DNA from: Acidobacteriota bacterium
Lineage (GTDB): Bacteria > Acidobacteriota > Vicinamibacteria > Vicinamibacterales > UBA2999
DNA length: 21,552 nucleotides
Direction of reading: 5' to 3'
Assembly: GCA_947465645.1 (NCBI GenBank)
Contig: CANIBQ010000083.1
Location: 1-21,552 of the forward strand
The notes under the pieces were generated by a model. It ran no database searches. It worked only from the letters and a program-made list of their open reading frames with translations, and was not told the DNA's origin. Position numbers and translations under genes: made by a program. Below are positions 7,344-14,724 of the stretch, piece after piece (the stretch's first letter is position 1; every line of letters begins with the position of its first letter).

Positions 7344-7361
7344 GGGGTCCTTTCGGACCCC
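7344..7361 (+). promoter_or_regulatory. Short hairpin before rplY
   Basis: GGGGTCC (7344-7350) pairs with GGACCCC (7355-7361) around a TTTC loop, just ahead of the AGAGGA ribosome-binding site of rplY. No T-run follows. It may be an RNA processing or regulatory hairpin between prs and rplY. Confidence 0.45.
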
Positions 7362-7374
7362 CCAGAGGAACAAC

Positions 7375-8061
7375 ATGGAAGCGACTCTCGATGCAGTAAA
7401 GCGTGACGGCCGCGGCAAGAACGAGGCGCGGCGCCTCCGCGCGTCCGGCCAGGTGCCCGCCGTCGTGTACGGCGCGCGCAAGGAAGGGCAGGCGCCTGAG
7501 GGCGTGCCGGTGGCGGTCGATCCGAAGGCGGTGCTGCGCATCCTGCACTCCGACTCCGGAGCCAACACGCTGATCAACCTGAAGCTCGCCGGCGGCGAAT
7601 CGCGCGTGATGGTGAAGGAATATCAGCTCGATCCCGTGACGAGCGCGCTGCTCCACGCCGATTTCTACCAACTGGCGATGGACAAGGCGATCGTCGTCAC
7701 CGTGCCGATCCTGCTCCACGGCGAGCCGAAGGGCGTGAAGCTCCAGGGCGGCGTGCTCGACTTCGTGACCCGCGACGTCGAGGTGCTGTCGCTGCCGACC
7801 GACATTCCCGAGCACATCGACATCGACGTCTCGGAGATGGTGCTGCACCAGTCGATTCGCCTGCGCGACCTGCCCGAGAACCCGAAGTGGAAGTACGTCA
7901 GCGAGCCCGAGACGATGCTCGTCCACGTCGTGATGCCGAAGGTCGAGGAAGTCGCGACGCCGGCGGCGGATGCGGCGGCGGCCGCGCCTGTGGCAGGCGC
8001 CGAGCCCGAGGTCATCAAGAAGGGCAAGACCGACAAGGAAGAGGACGAGAAGAAGAAGTAG
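7375..8061 (+). CDS. rplY: 50S ribosomal protein bL25 (TL5/Ctc type)
   Basis: 228 residues: an N-terminal L25 domain that binds 5S rRNA (RDGRGKNEARRLRASGQVPAVVYG) followed by the Ctc/TL5 beta domain (GVLDFVTRDVEVLSLPTDIP, EHIDIDVSEMVLHQSIRLRD). This is the long form seen outside enterobacteria. The tail from about residue 190 is low complexity, Ala-rich then Lys/Glu-rich (ending EDEKKK), and is probably disordered. AGAGGA lies 6 nt before the ATG. The prs-rplY-pth order is conserved in many bacteria. Confidence 0.95.
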   Translation: MEATLDAVKRDGRGKNEARRLRASGQVPAVVYGARKEGQAPEGVPVAVDPKAVLRILHSDSGANTLINLKLAGGESRVMVKEYQLDPVTSALLHADFYQLAMDKAIVVTVPILLHGEPKGVKLQGGVLDFVTRDVEVLSLPTDIPEHIDIDVSEMVLHQSIRLRDLPENPKWKYVSEPETMLVHVVMPKVEEVATPAADAAAAAPVAGAEPEVIKKGKTDKEEDEKKK

Positions 8062-8063
8062 CG

Positions 8064-8654
8064 TTGAAGCTGATCGTTGGGCTGGGAAATCCGGGGCGCG
8101 AGTATCGCGATACCCGGCACAACGTGGGCTTCATGGTGATCGACGAGATCGCGCGCCGGCATCAGTTGGCGCTGGGCATGGCGCCGTCGCAGGTGCCCGA
8201 CGCGTTGGTCGCCAAGAAGTTCGGGGCCGAGCCGCTGCTCGTGGCCAAGCCGCTGACGTTCATGAACCGAAGCGGCGACGCGGTGGCAGCGCTGCTGCGC
8301 TACTACGACATCGCGGCCTCCGACCTGCTGGTCGTGGTGGACGAAGTGGCGCTTCCCTTCGGCAAGGTCCGCGCGCGGGCGCGTGGGTCGGCCGGGGGGC
8401 ACAACGGTCTCAAGTCGCTGGCCGAGCGGCTGGGGACCACCGAGTTTGCCCGGCTTCGGCTGGGCGTGGGGCGCGGCGACCCGCGGAGAGATCTCGCGGA
8501 TCACGTGCTCTCGAAGTTCGAGCCCGAGGAACGTCCCGTGCTCGATGAGTTCATCACCCGGGCGGCCGACGCCGCCGAGATGTTCGCCGCGGTCGGCATC
8601 GAGAAGGTGATGAACGCGTACAACCCGGAGACCGCGGCTCCGGAAATTGACTGA
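8064..8654 (+). CDS. pth: Peptidyl-tRNA hydrolase
   Basis: 196 residues, the normal length. It cleaves peptidyl-tRNA released by stalled ribosomes. It opens with LIVGLGNPGREYRDTRHNVGF, carrying Asn9 and catalytic His19; TFMNRSG (Asn68) and VVVDEVALPFGKVR (Asp93) supply the other active-site residues, and SAGGHNGLKS is the tRNA-binding loop. The start is TTG at 8064, two bases after the rplY stop, chosen because it gives the family N-terminus; the same open frame extends far upstream inside rplY, but that part is a shadow. The gap after pth holds a palindrome rather than ychF, the partner often seen after pth. Confidence 0.95.
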   Translation: MKLIVGLGNPGREYRDTRHNVGFMVIDEIARRHQLALGMAPSQVPDALVAKKFGAEPLLVAKPLTFMNRSGDAVAALLRYYDIAASDLLVVVDEVALPFGKVRARARGSAGGHNGLKSLAERLGTTEFARLRLGVGRGDPRRDLADHVLSKFEPEERPVLDEFITRAADAAEMFAAVGIEKVMNAYNPETAAPEID

Positions 8655-8667
8655 CTCCTTGCCGGTT

Positions 8668-8726
8668 GGTGCGGCTAAAGCCGGACACTACGTACGTCGC
8701 TCGTAGTGTCCGGCTTTAGCCGCACC
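8668..8726. repeat. 25-bp perfect inverted repeat between pth and rpsF
   Basis: Arms 8668-8692 and 8702-8726 are exact reverse complements (25/25) around a 9-nt loop; each contains GGCTAAAGCC or its complement. It fills most of the 103-nt gap. No T-run follows, so it is not a typical intrinsic terminator, although so stable a hairpin could still separate the rplY-pth and ribosomal-protein transcripts. Confidence 0.93.
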
Positions 8727-8757
8727 GTGATGCCGGCCATAGTCCAAAAGGAGAACT

Positions 8758-9213
8758 ATGAACAGGAAGTACGAACTCGTGTACGTCGTGTCGCCAGACG
8801 CGACCGAAGCGCAAGTCACCGAGCTGCAGACCCAGGTTGAAGGGATCGTGCAGCGCATGGGCGGCACCACCGAGAAGACCGAGAACTGGGGCCGCCGCAA
8901 GCTCGCCTACGAAATCGGCCGGCACAAGGAAGCCACCTACATCCTCGACGTGATCCTCGGGTCCGGCGAGCTGATGAAGGAGATCGATCGCCGCCTGAAG
9001 GTGTTCGACCTCGTCATCCGTCACCTCGTCGTCCGCGTGGACGAGAAGGAAGGCGTCATCGATCGACAGCGCACCAGGCGCACCGAGACCTCTCGGCGCC
9101 GGCGCATCGCCCGCGGGCTGCCCCCGGATCGCGCGCCTGGCGAAGGCCAGCGCGGCGAGCCCGATGACGACCGCGACGACCGGTTCGACATGGGATTGGA
9201 GGATGGACGATGA
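8758..9213 (+). CDS. rpsF: 30S ribosomal protein bS6
   Basis: 151 residues. The N-terminal ~95 residues are a normal S6 ([50 protein letters not shown]). The C-terminal ~50 residues are a highly charged extension with Arg-rich and Asp-rich stretches, longer than the E. coli tail. S6 binds S18 in the platform of the small subunit. AAAGGAGA is ideally placed before the ATG. Its last four bases overlap the rpsR start (ATGA at 9210-9213). Confidence 0.96.
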   Translation: MNRKYELVYVVSPDATEAQVTELQTQVEGIVQRMGGTTEKTENWGRRKLAYEIGRHKEATYILDVILGSGELMKEIDRRLKVFDLVIRHLVVRVDEKEGVIDRQRTRRTETSRRRRIARGLPPDRAPGEGQRGEPDDDRDDRFDMGLEDGR

Positions 9214-9527
9214 ACGGCGGATTCGGACGAAAACCGAGTGGCGGCGGTCGCGGCCGCGCCGGCGCAGCAGGCGCAGCGGGGGCCGCGGGCAAGGACGGCC
9301 AGCAGCGCCGCCCGATGTTCCGGCGGCGCAAGGTCTGCAAGTTCTGCTCGGACAAGATCGACGATATCAATTACAAGGACACCAAGCTCCTGCTGCCGTT
9401 CGTGCCGGAGCGGGCCAAGATCCTGCCGCGCCGGATCTCCGGCACCTGTGCCATGCACCAGCGGAAGCTGCGGACCGCGATCATGCGCGCGCGCCAGATC
9501 GCGCTGATCCCGTACACGGCGGAGTAA
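9210..9527 (+). CDS. rpsR: 30S ribosomal protein bS18, zinc-binding (C+) form
   Basis: 105 residues. The core from about residue 36 is typical S18 ([44 protein letters not shown]). Cys43, Cys46, Cys80 and His83 make a CxxC...CxxH zinc site, so this is the C+ type rather than the zinc-free paralogue. An N-terminal extension of ~30 residues is rich in Gly, Ala and Arg. The start overlaps the rpsF stop by 4 nt, with GGAGG upstream inside rpsF. Confidence 0.95.
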   Translation: MNGGFGRKPSGGGRGRAGAAGAAGAAGKDGQQRRPMFRRRKVCKFCSDKIDDINYKDTKLLLPFVPERAKILPRRISGTCAMHQRKLRTAIMRARQIALIPYTAE

Positions 9528-9530
9528 CCG

Positions 9531-9989
9531 ATGGAAGTCATTCTCAGAGAAACGGTCGACCACGTCGGCAAGCGCGGCGAAATCGTGAAGGTCGCCGACG
9601 GCTATGCCAGGAACTACCTGCTGCCGCGGAAGCTGGCGCTGCTGGCAACCGAAGGCAACAAGCGGCACGTCGAGCGGGAGCGCAAGATCGTCGATATGCG
9701 CGAGTCGGAAGAGAAGGGACAGGCCGAGGGGATTGCCGCGCGCCTGAACGCGATCGACATCGTGATCGTCCGTCGCGTGGGTGACACCGAACAGCTCTAT
9801 GGCTCGGTGACCTCCGGCGACATCGCCGACTTCCTCAAGGCCAAGGGCTTCGAGATCGACAAGCGCAAGCTGATCCTGCCGGAGCCGATCAAGCTGATCG
9901 GCGAGCACACCGTGCCCTTGAAGCTCCATCGCGAGCTGACCGTGCCGCTGAAGGTCCGCGTCGCGAAGGAAGGCAGCGAGACCGCGTGA
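9531..9989 (+). CDS. rplI: 50S ribosomal protein bL9
   Basis: 152 residues, standard length. It has the N-terminal RNA-binding domain MEVILRETVDHVGKRGE, VADGYARNYLLPRKLAL, the connecting helix, and the C-terminal domain (LYGSVTSGDIADFL, HTVPLKLH). L9 sits by the L1 stalk and affects translational fidelity. GGAG near the rpsR stop serves as the ribosome-binding site. Its TGA overlaps the GTG of the peroxiredoxin gene (GTGA). Confidence 0.96.
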   Translation: MEVILRETVDHVGKRGEIVKVADGYARNYLLPRKLALLATEGNKRHVERERKIVDMRESEEKGQAEGIAARLNAIDIVIVRRVGDTEQLYGSVTSGDIADFLKAKGFEIDKRKLILPEPIKLIGEHTVPLKLHRELTVPLKVRVAKEGSETA

Positions 9990-10453
9990 GCGTCGACGTC
10001 GGGTCGAAAGCACCTGATTTCACACTGCCAAACCAGGACCGCGCGGCCATCACCTTGGGCGACGAGCTCAAGAAGGGGCCCGTCGTCCTGGCGTTCTTCC
10101 CCGGAGCGTTCAGCGGCACGTGCACGAGCGAGATGTGCACCCTGCGCGACGCGACGGCCGACCTGAACAAGGTCAACGCCCAGGTGCTGGGTGTCAGCAC
10201 CGACACGTTTTTTGCGCTGAAGGCCTGGGCCGATGCGCAGAAGTTCGCCTTTCCCCTGCTGAGCGACTACAACAAAGAGGTGATCGCGAAGTACGGGGTC
10301 GTCAACCCGGACATGATCGGGTTGAAGAACATCGCCAGGCGCGCCGTGTTCGTCATCGACCGCAGCGGCGTTGTCCGGCATCGCGAGGTGCTTGACGACG
10401 CACGTAATGAGCCTGATTACGCGAAACTGAAACAGGCGATCGCGAACGCTTAG
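9986..10453 (+). CDS. Peroxiredoxin, BCP/AhpE-like
   Basis: 155 residues, cytoplasmic, thioredoxin fold. The peroxidatic motif P-x3-S-x2-C is seen as PGAFSGTC (Pro39, Ser43, Cys46). A second Cys at 51 has the C-x4-C spacing of E. coli Bcp, suggesting an intramolecular disulfide. FVIDRSGVVRHREV is the usual C-terminal strand. It reduces peroxides with electrons from thioredoxin or a similar donor. The GTG start overlaps the rplI stop by 4 nt with only a weak ribosome-binding site, so translation is probably coupled to rplI. A strong terminator follows, making this the last gene of the rpsF-rpsR-rplI unit. Confidence 0.92.
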   Translation: MSVDVGSKAPDFTLPNQDRAAITLGDELKKGPVVLAFFPGAFSGTCTSEMCTLRDATADLNKVNAQVLGVSTDTFFALKAWADAQKFAFPLLSDYNKEVIAKYGVVNPDMIGLKNIARRAVFVIDRSGVVRHREVLDDARNEPDYAKLKQAIANA

Positions 10454-10484
10454 GGCGATCGGTCGATTCGGAAAAATATGTTTT

Positions 10485-10513
10485 GGGCGGGCCATGGGCC
10501 CGCCATTTTTTTT
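10485..10513 (+). terminator. Rho-independent terminator after the peroxiredoxin gene
   Basis: GGCGGGCC (10486-10493) pairs with GGCCCGCC (10497-10504) around an ATG loop, followed by A and eight T (10506-10513). It is the clearest intrinsic terminator in the window and ends the rpsF-rpsR-rplI-peroxiredoxin transcript. Confidence 0.9.
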
Positions 10514-10521
10514 GCTACACT
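10513..10521 (+). promoter_or_regulatory. Candidate extended -10 promoter of dnaB
   Basis: TGCTACACT gives an extended -10 with TACACT at 10516-10521, directly after the terminator T-run. The same TACACT hexamer is used in the tRNA-Gln promoter. A start near 10528 leaves about 20 nt before the dnaB ATG. No -35 at normal spacing. Confidence 0.5.
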
Positions 10522-10549
10522 CCAGTTCCTCCCGCTGTTCATTTCCTTC

Positions 10550-11902
10550 ATGGCCGATACTGCTGTCGCTGCTGCGGAACGAACGCTTCCGCACAATCTC
10601 GAAGCCGAGCGCTCGGTGCTCGGCGCGATCCTTGTTCACAACGACGCGTTCAACACGGCGGCGCAGGTCATCGACTCGGGCGATTTCTATCGCGACGCCC
10701 ACCGCCGCATCTTCGACAAGATGGTGGCGCTCAACGAGCGCAACCAGGCGATCGACTTCGTCACGCTGAAGGAAGAGCTCTCGCGCGGCGGCGAGCTCGA
10801 CGACGTCGGCGGGCCCGCATATGTTGCGTCGCTGGCCGACGGCGTGCCCCGTGCCACCAACGTCGAGTACTACGCGCGCATCGTCAAGGAAAAGGCGACG
10901 CTGCGGAACCTCATCTACGCAGCGAACAAGATCGTCACCAACGCGTACGAGGCCGACCAGGAGCCGGACCTGATCCTGGATGAGGCCGAGAGCGCGATCT
11001 TCTCGATCGCCGACGACAAGCTGAAGGCCGGCTTCGTCCAGATGCGCGATCTGGTCAAGGACAGCTTCCCGAAGATCGAGCAGCTCTTCGAGCAGAAGCG
11101 GTTGATCACCGGCGTGCCGACCGGCTTTGTGGACCTCGACGAGATGACCCGCGGGTTCCAGCCCGGTGATCTCATCATCGTGGCCGCGCGTCCCTCGATG
11201 GGTAAGACGAGTCTCGTGCTGAATATTGCCCAGTACTGCTCGACGCAGCCCGAACACACCGTCGGGTTCTTCAGCCTGGAAATGTCGAAGGAGTCGCTGT
11301 TTCTGCGTCTGCTGACCTCGGAAGCGCAGATCGACAGCCACCGCCTGATGAGCGGCGCGATCGGCCAGAAGGACTACGGCAAGATCTCGCACGCGCTCGA
11401 GACGCTGAGCGCGATGAAGCTGCACATCGACGACACCGCCAACATCGGCGTGCTCGAGATGCGCGCCAAGGCGCGCCGGCTGAAGTCAGAGCATGGCCTG
11501 AGCATGCTGGCCGTCGACTACATCCAGTTGATGACGGGCCGTGGCCGGTTCGAGAACCGCACGCTCGAGCTTGCGTCGATATCCCGCTCCTTGAAAGGGT
11601 TGGCGAAGGAGCTCAGCGTTCCGATCGTGGTGCTCTCGCAGCTTTCCCGCGCACCGGAGTCTCGGTCGGACCATCGTCCTCAGCTTTCCGATCTCCGCGA
11701 GTCTGGCGCCCTCGAACAGGACGCCGACGTGGTCATCCTGATCTATCGAGACGATGCGTATAACCGCGATCCGAACAATCCGGAGGCGGGCACGGCGGAG
11801 CTGATCCTCGCGAAGCAGAGAAATGGCCCTACCGGTGTCGTGAAGCTCGCATTCCTTCGCGAGCAGACGAGATTTGCGAATCTCGCCCAGGGCCCTGCGT
11901 GA
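10550..11902 (+). CDS. dnaB: Replicative DNA helicase DnaB
   Basis: 450 residues. N-terminal domain (TLPHNLEAERSVLGAIL, GDFYRDAHRRIF) and a RecA-like helicase domain starting at GVPTGFVDLDEMTRGFQPGD. Walker A is ARPSMGKTS near residues 213-221; Walker B is AVDYIQLM; the sensor region AKQRNGPTG and the Arg finger region near the C-terminus are present. It unwinds DNA ahead of the replisome as a hexamer. I chose ATG 10550, giving the family N-terminus; an in-frame ATG at 10478 lies before the terminator and cannot be right. No inteins or insertions. The stop overlaps the alr start (GTGA). Confidence 0.96.
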   Translation: MADTAVAAAERTLPHNLEAERSVLGAILVHNDAFNTAAQVIDSGDFYRDAHRRIFDKMVALNERNQAIDFVTLKEELSRGGELDDVGGPAYVASLADGVPRATNVEYYARIVKEKATLRNLIYAANKIVTNAYEADQEPDLILDEAESAIFSIADDKLKAGFVQMRDLVKDSFPKIEQLFEQKRLITGVPTGFVDLDEMTRGFQPGDLIIVAARPSMGKTSLVLNIAQYCSTQPEHTVGFFSLEMSKESLFLRLLTSEAQIDSHRLMSGAIGQKDYGKISHALETLSAMKLHIDDTANIGVLEMRAKARRLKSEHGLSMLAVDYIQLMTGRGRFENRTLELASISRSLKGLAKELSVPIVVLSQLSRAPESRSDHRPQLSDLRESGALEQDADVVILIYRDDAYNRDPNNPEAGTAELILAKQRNGPTGVVKLAFLREQTRFANLAQGPA

Positions 11903-13176
11903 TTCGCAGCACGGTGGCGCAGGTGGATCTCGCCGCCCTGCAGGCGAACTTCCGCGCCATCCAGGAATTTCTCTCGGCGGACCGTAAAGGTCCGCCCCGC
12001 ATCAGGCCGAGTCACCCTGCCGATCCAGTCCAGGCCGGTCTCCGGCCCGATGCGGCGCGGACCTCGTTGTCCGATGCGGCGCGGACCTTTACGGTCCGCC
12101 ATACAGCCCCGTCCATCATCGCCGTCGTCAAGGCGAACGCATACGGCCACGGATCCGAACGGGTGGCGCTCGCGCTCGAGCAGGCCGGTGCGACGATGCT
12201 GGCGTGCGCTGACATCGAAGAGGGCATCGTGCTCAGGCGCGCCGGCGTCCGCGTGCCGATTCTCGTCTTCGGCGCGCTGAGCGTCAGCGACCTCGACGGC
12301 CTCTTCGAGTTCGCGCTGACGCCGACGATCTCGACGCCGTCGGCCGCGCGCGCGGTGCAGGCGGCCGCGGCGCGCCAGAAGACGACGGCGGGTTATCACC
12401 TCAAGATCGACACAGGGATGAACCGGCTCGGATTTCGGCACGACAACCTGCGACGGACCCTGCCCGAGCTTCTCGGGAGTTCGAATCTCACGCTCGAGGG
12501 CGTCTACACGCACTTCGCCACCGCGGACGAGCCGGGACATCCGCTGTTCGACAATCAGCGCGCACGATTCGAGGGTGCACTCAAGACCCTCGAGGAGCTG
12601 GCAGGTCCGGCGGGGGCCGGACACTTCGATTGTTCGAAGGTGCTGCGGCATGCGTGCAACAGCGCGGCGCTGCTGCGCGACTCGCGCGTCTGGTACGACG
12701 TCGTCCGGCCGGGGCTCCTGCTGTACGGCATCGTCCCGCCGCCGCTGGCGTCGACGATTCCGCTCACGCCGGTGATGTCGCTGACGAGCCGCGTGGTGGC
12801 GGTGAAAGGGCTGCGCCCCGGCGAGGCGGTCGGATACGGCTCGCGCTTCAGCGCGCAGGCGCCGTCGACCATCGCCGTCGTCCCGGCGGGATACGCGGAC
12901 GGCCTCGACCTGCGGCTCGAAGGACGCGGGCAGGTGTTGATCCGCGGCCACCGCGCTCCGATCGTCGGGGCGGTCTCGATGGACATGATGACGATCGACG
13001 TGACGGGGCTCGAGGCTGTGGCGCCCGGGGACGAAGTAGTCATCATCGGACGCCAGGGCGACGAGTCGTGGCAGCACATCGACGTGCGCGAGATGGCGGC
13101 CGCGATCGGCACGATCCCGTACGAGATCGTCTGCCGGATCGGTGCTCGAATCGAGAGGCACTACACTGCCACGTAG
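11899..13176 (+). CDS. alr: Alanine racemase with an in-frame repeat-derived insertion
   Basis: 425 residues, about 45 more than usual. It interconverts L- and D-alanine with PLP, supplying D-Ala for peptidoglycan. The PLP lysine is in AVVKANAYGHG (Lys78, usually near 35-40); the second catalytic residue is Tyr313 in GEAVGYGSRF; the C-terminal domain shows GAVSMDMMTIDVT. Residues 26-68 match no part of the family and are encoded by the palindromic element at 11976-12100, placed between the first helix and the strand before the PLP lysine. Removing them restores a normal alr. The frame is open across the element, so the enzyme may be active, but this is untested. GTG start overlaps the dnaB stop by 4 nt. 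Confidence 0.94.
   Translation: MIRSTVAQVDLAALQANFRAIQEFLSADRKGPPRIRPSHPADPVQAGLRPDAARTSLSDAARTFTVRHTAPSIIAVVKANAYGHGSERVALALEQAGATMLACADIEEGIVLRRAGVRVPILVFGALSVSDLDGLFEFALTPTISTPSAARAVQAAAARQKTTAGYHLKIDTGMNRLGFRHDNLRRTLPELLGSSNLTLEGVYTHFATADEPGHPLFDNQRARFEGALKTLEELAGPAGAGHFDCSKVLRHACNSAALLRDSRVWYDVVRPGLLLYGIVPPPLASTIPLTPVMSLTSRVVAVKGLRPGEAVGYGSRFSAQAPSTIAVVPAGYADGLDLRLEGRGQVLIRGHRAPIVGAVSMDMMTIDVTGLEAVAPGDEVVIIGRQGDESWQHIDVREMAAAIGTIPYEIVCRIGARIERHYTAT
11976..12100. repeat. Palindromic element inserted in alr
   Basis: Outer arms 11976-12003 and 12073-12100 are inverted repeats matching at 27 of 28 positions around a 69-nt centre. Each arm contains its own hairpin GGCGGACC...GGTCCGCC (left) or GCGGACC...GGTCCGC (right) with a 5-nt loop. 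The centre holds an 18-nt sequence CCGATGCGGCGCGGACCT at 12047 that recurs exactly at 12071 (24-nt spacing). The nested palindromes suggest a MITE- or REP-like element; the GGCGGACC/GGTCCGCC hairpin recurs at 20568-20589. Confidence 0.9.
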
Positions 13177-13238
13177 CCACAGAGACGCAGAGACACAGAG
13201 AGGAATTGTTTTTGCTCTGTGTCTCCGTGTCTCTGTGG
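13177..13238. repeat. Inverted repeat between alr and radA
   Basis: Arms 13177-13200 and 13215-13238 pair at 22 of 24 positions around a 14-nt loop that contains a five-T run. The arms are made of CAGAGAC/GTCTCTG-like units. It starts at the base after the alr stop and ends 13 nt before the radA ATG. It may act as a partial transcription barrier, but it is more likely a dispersed repeat. Confidence 0.88.
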
Positions 13239-13251
13239 CCCGTGAGGATGT

Positions 13252-14652
13252 ATGAAGCCCCCTAAGGTGGTGTTCGTCTGCCAGGAATGCGGCGCGCAGG
13301 CCCCCAAGTGGATGGGCCGCTGCGCGGATTGCGGCGCCTGGAACTCGCTGGTCGAAGAACGCGCGGCATCGCCGGATGGTCCCGGAGGCGCGTCGGCGGG
13401 CGCAGGCACGAACCGGTACGCGCAGTTTGCGACGGCTGGAACGTCGAAGCTGTACGCGGAGGTTGAAACATCGAATGCCGCCAGGCTGTCGACCGGCATC
13501 GGCGAATTCGATCGCGTGCTGGGCGGAGGGATCGTGCCTGGCTCGCTCATCCTGCTCGGCGGCGAGCCGGGCATCGGCAAGTCCACGCTGCTGCTCCAGG
13601 CCGCCGCGCACTTCGCGCGCGACGTCGGTCCGGTGCTGTACGCGTCTGGCGAGGAGTCGGAGCACCAGATCAAGAGCCGCGGCGATCGGCTTGGCGTGGG
13701 CCCCAGCGCGGCGCTCTACCTGCTGGCCGAAACCTGCATCGAACGCATCCTCGAGGAGATTGCCCGGCTGAAGCCTGCGCTCGTCGTGATCGACTCCGTG
13801 CAAACGGTCTTCTCCATCAAGTTTCAATCGGCTCCAGGGAGCATCGGCCAGGTGCGCGAGGCGGCGACGCAGTTTCTGTTCGCGGCCAAAGGCCTGAACA
13901 TTCCGACCGTGCTCGTCGGCCACGTCACCAAGGACGGCAGCCTCGCCGGGCCGAAGGTGCTCGAGCACGTCGTCGACACGGTGCTGTACTTTGAAGGCGA
14001 GCGCCACCACTCGCACCGCGTGGTGCGCGCGATCAAGAACCGGTTCGGCGCGGTGAGCGAGCTGGGCGTCTTCGAGATGACCGGCGCCGGCCTGCGCCCG
14101 GTCGCGAACCCCTCGATGCTCTTCCTCTCCGAGCGCCAGTCGGGCACGCCAGGATCCGCGGTGCTCTGCTGCGTCGAGGGGTCGCGCCCGATCCTGGTCG
14201 AAGTGCAGGCCCTTGTCAGCACGAGCACCTACGGCAACGCCCGCCGCATGGCCATTGGGGTCGACCAGAGCCGGCTCTCCCTGCTTCTGGCGGTGCTCGA
14301 GAAGCGGGCGGGCCTGAGCCTGGCGGGCGACGACGTCTACGTCAATATCGCGGGTGGGATGACCGTGGAAGAACCGGCGGCCGACTTGAGCGTGGTCGCC
14401 GCGGTGGCGTCCAGCGTCCGCAACCGGGCCCTTGCCCCGGCCACGGCGGTCTTCGGCGAGGTGGGGCTGAGCGGTGAGATTCGCGGCATCCCGCAGGCGC
14501 CATTGCGGATACGCGAGGCCGTCCAGATGGGTTTCAACCGCATCGTCATGCCGTTCGTCAACGTCGAGCCCGATTCCGCGGCCCAAAACGAGGGATGCGA
14601 GCTGGTGGGCGTGCGGACACTCGGGGAGGCCCTGGACCACCTGATCGCTTGA
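13252..14652 (+). CDS. radA: DNA repair protein RadA/Sms
   Basis: 466 residues, full length. Zinc finger with Cys10, Cys13, Cys24 and Cys27 (VCQECG, GRCADCGAWN); RecA-like ATPase with Walker A GGEPGIGKST at residues 103-112; the RadA-specific KNRFG at 262-266; and a C-terminal Lon-protease-like domain (VNIAGGMTVEEPAADLSVVAAVASS region, lacking the protease Ser in the expected context). RadA promotes branch migration during homologous recombination. GAGG precedes the ATG by 4 nt. It links the dnaB-alr block to the yacL-ispDF-gltX block; disA, its neighbour in Firmicutes, is absent. Confidence 0.96.
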   Translation: MKPPKVVFVCQECGAQAPKWMGRCADCGAWNSLVEERAASPDGPGGASAGAGTNRYAQFATAGTSKLYAEVETSNAARLSTGIGEFDRVLGGGIVPGSLILLGGEPGIGKSTLLLQAAAHFARDVGPVLYASGEESEHQIKSRGDRLGVGPSAALYLLAETCIERILEEIARLKPALVVIDSVQTVFSIKFQSAPGSIGQVREAATQFLFAAKGLNIPTVLVGHVTKDGSLAGPKVLEHVVDTVLYFEGERHHSHRVVRAIKNRFGAVSELGVFEMTGAGLRPVANPSMLFLSERQSGTPGSAVLCCVEGSRPILVEVQALVSTSTYGNARRMAIGVDQSRLSLLLAVLEKRAGLSLAGDDVYVNIAGGMTVEEPAADLSVVAAVASSVRNRALAPATAVFGEVGLSGEIRGIPQAPLRIREAVQMGFNRIVMPFVNVEPDSAAQNEGCELVGVRTLGEALDHLIA

Positions 14653-14724
14653 TTTTCAGGCCAGAGGGTTCTAAGGTTCATTCTTCATATCGTTGTCGGT
14701 CCTAAGCCCCCTGGGGAGTGCCTC

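Noticed and set aside
10478..10549. Upstream in-frame start for dnaB
   Set aside because: The extension would be translated through an intrinsic terminator and its T-run, and adds residues foreign to DnaB.
11743..14640. A 965-codon open frame on the minus strand across dnaB, alr and radA
   Set aside because: It is antisense to three well-supported genes, has low-complexity Arg/His-rich translation typical of GC-rich shadow frames, and matches no family.
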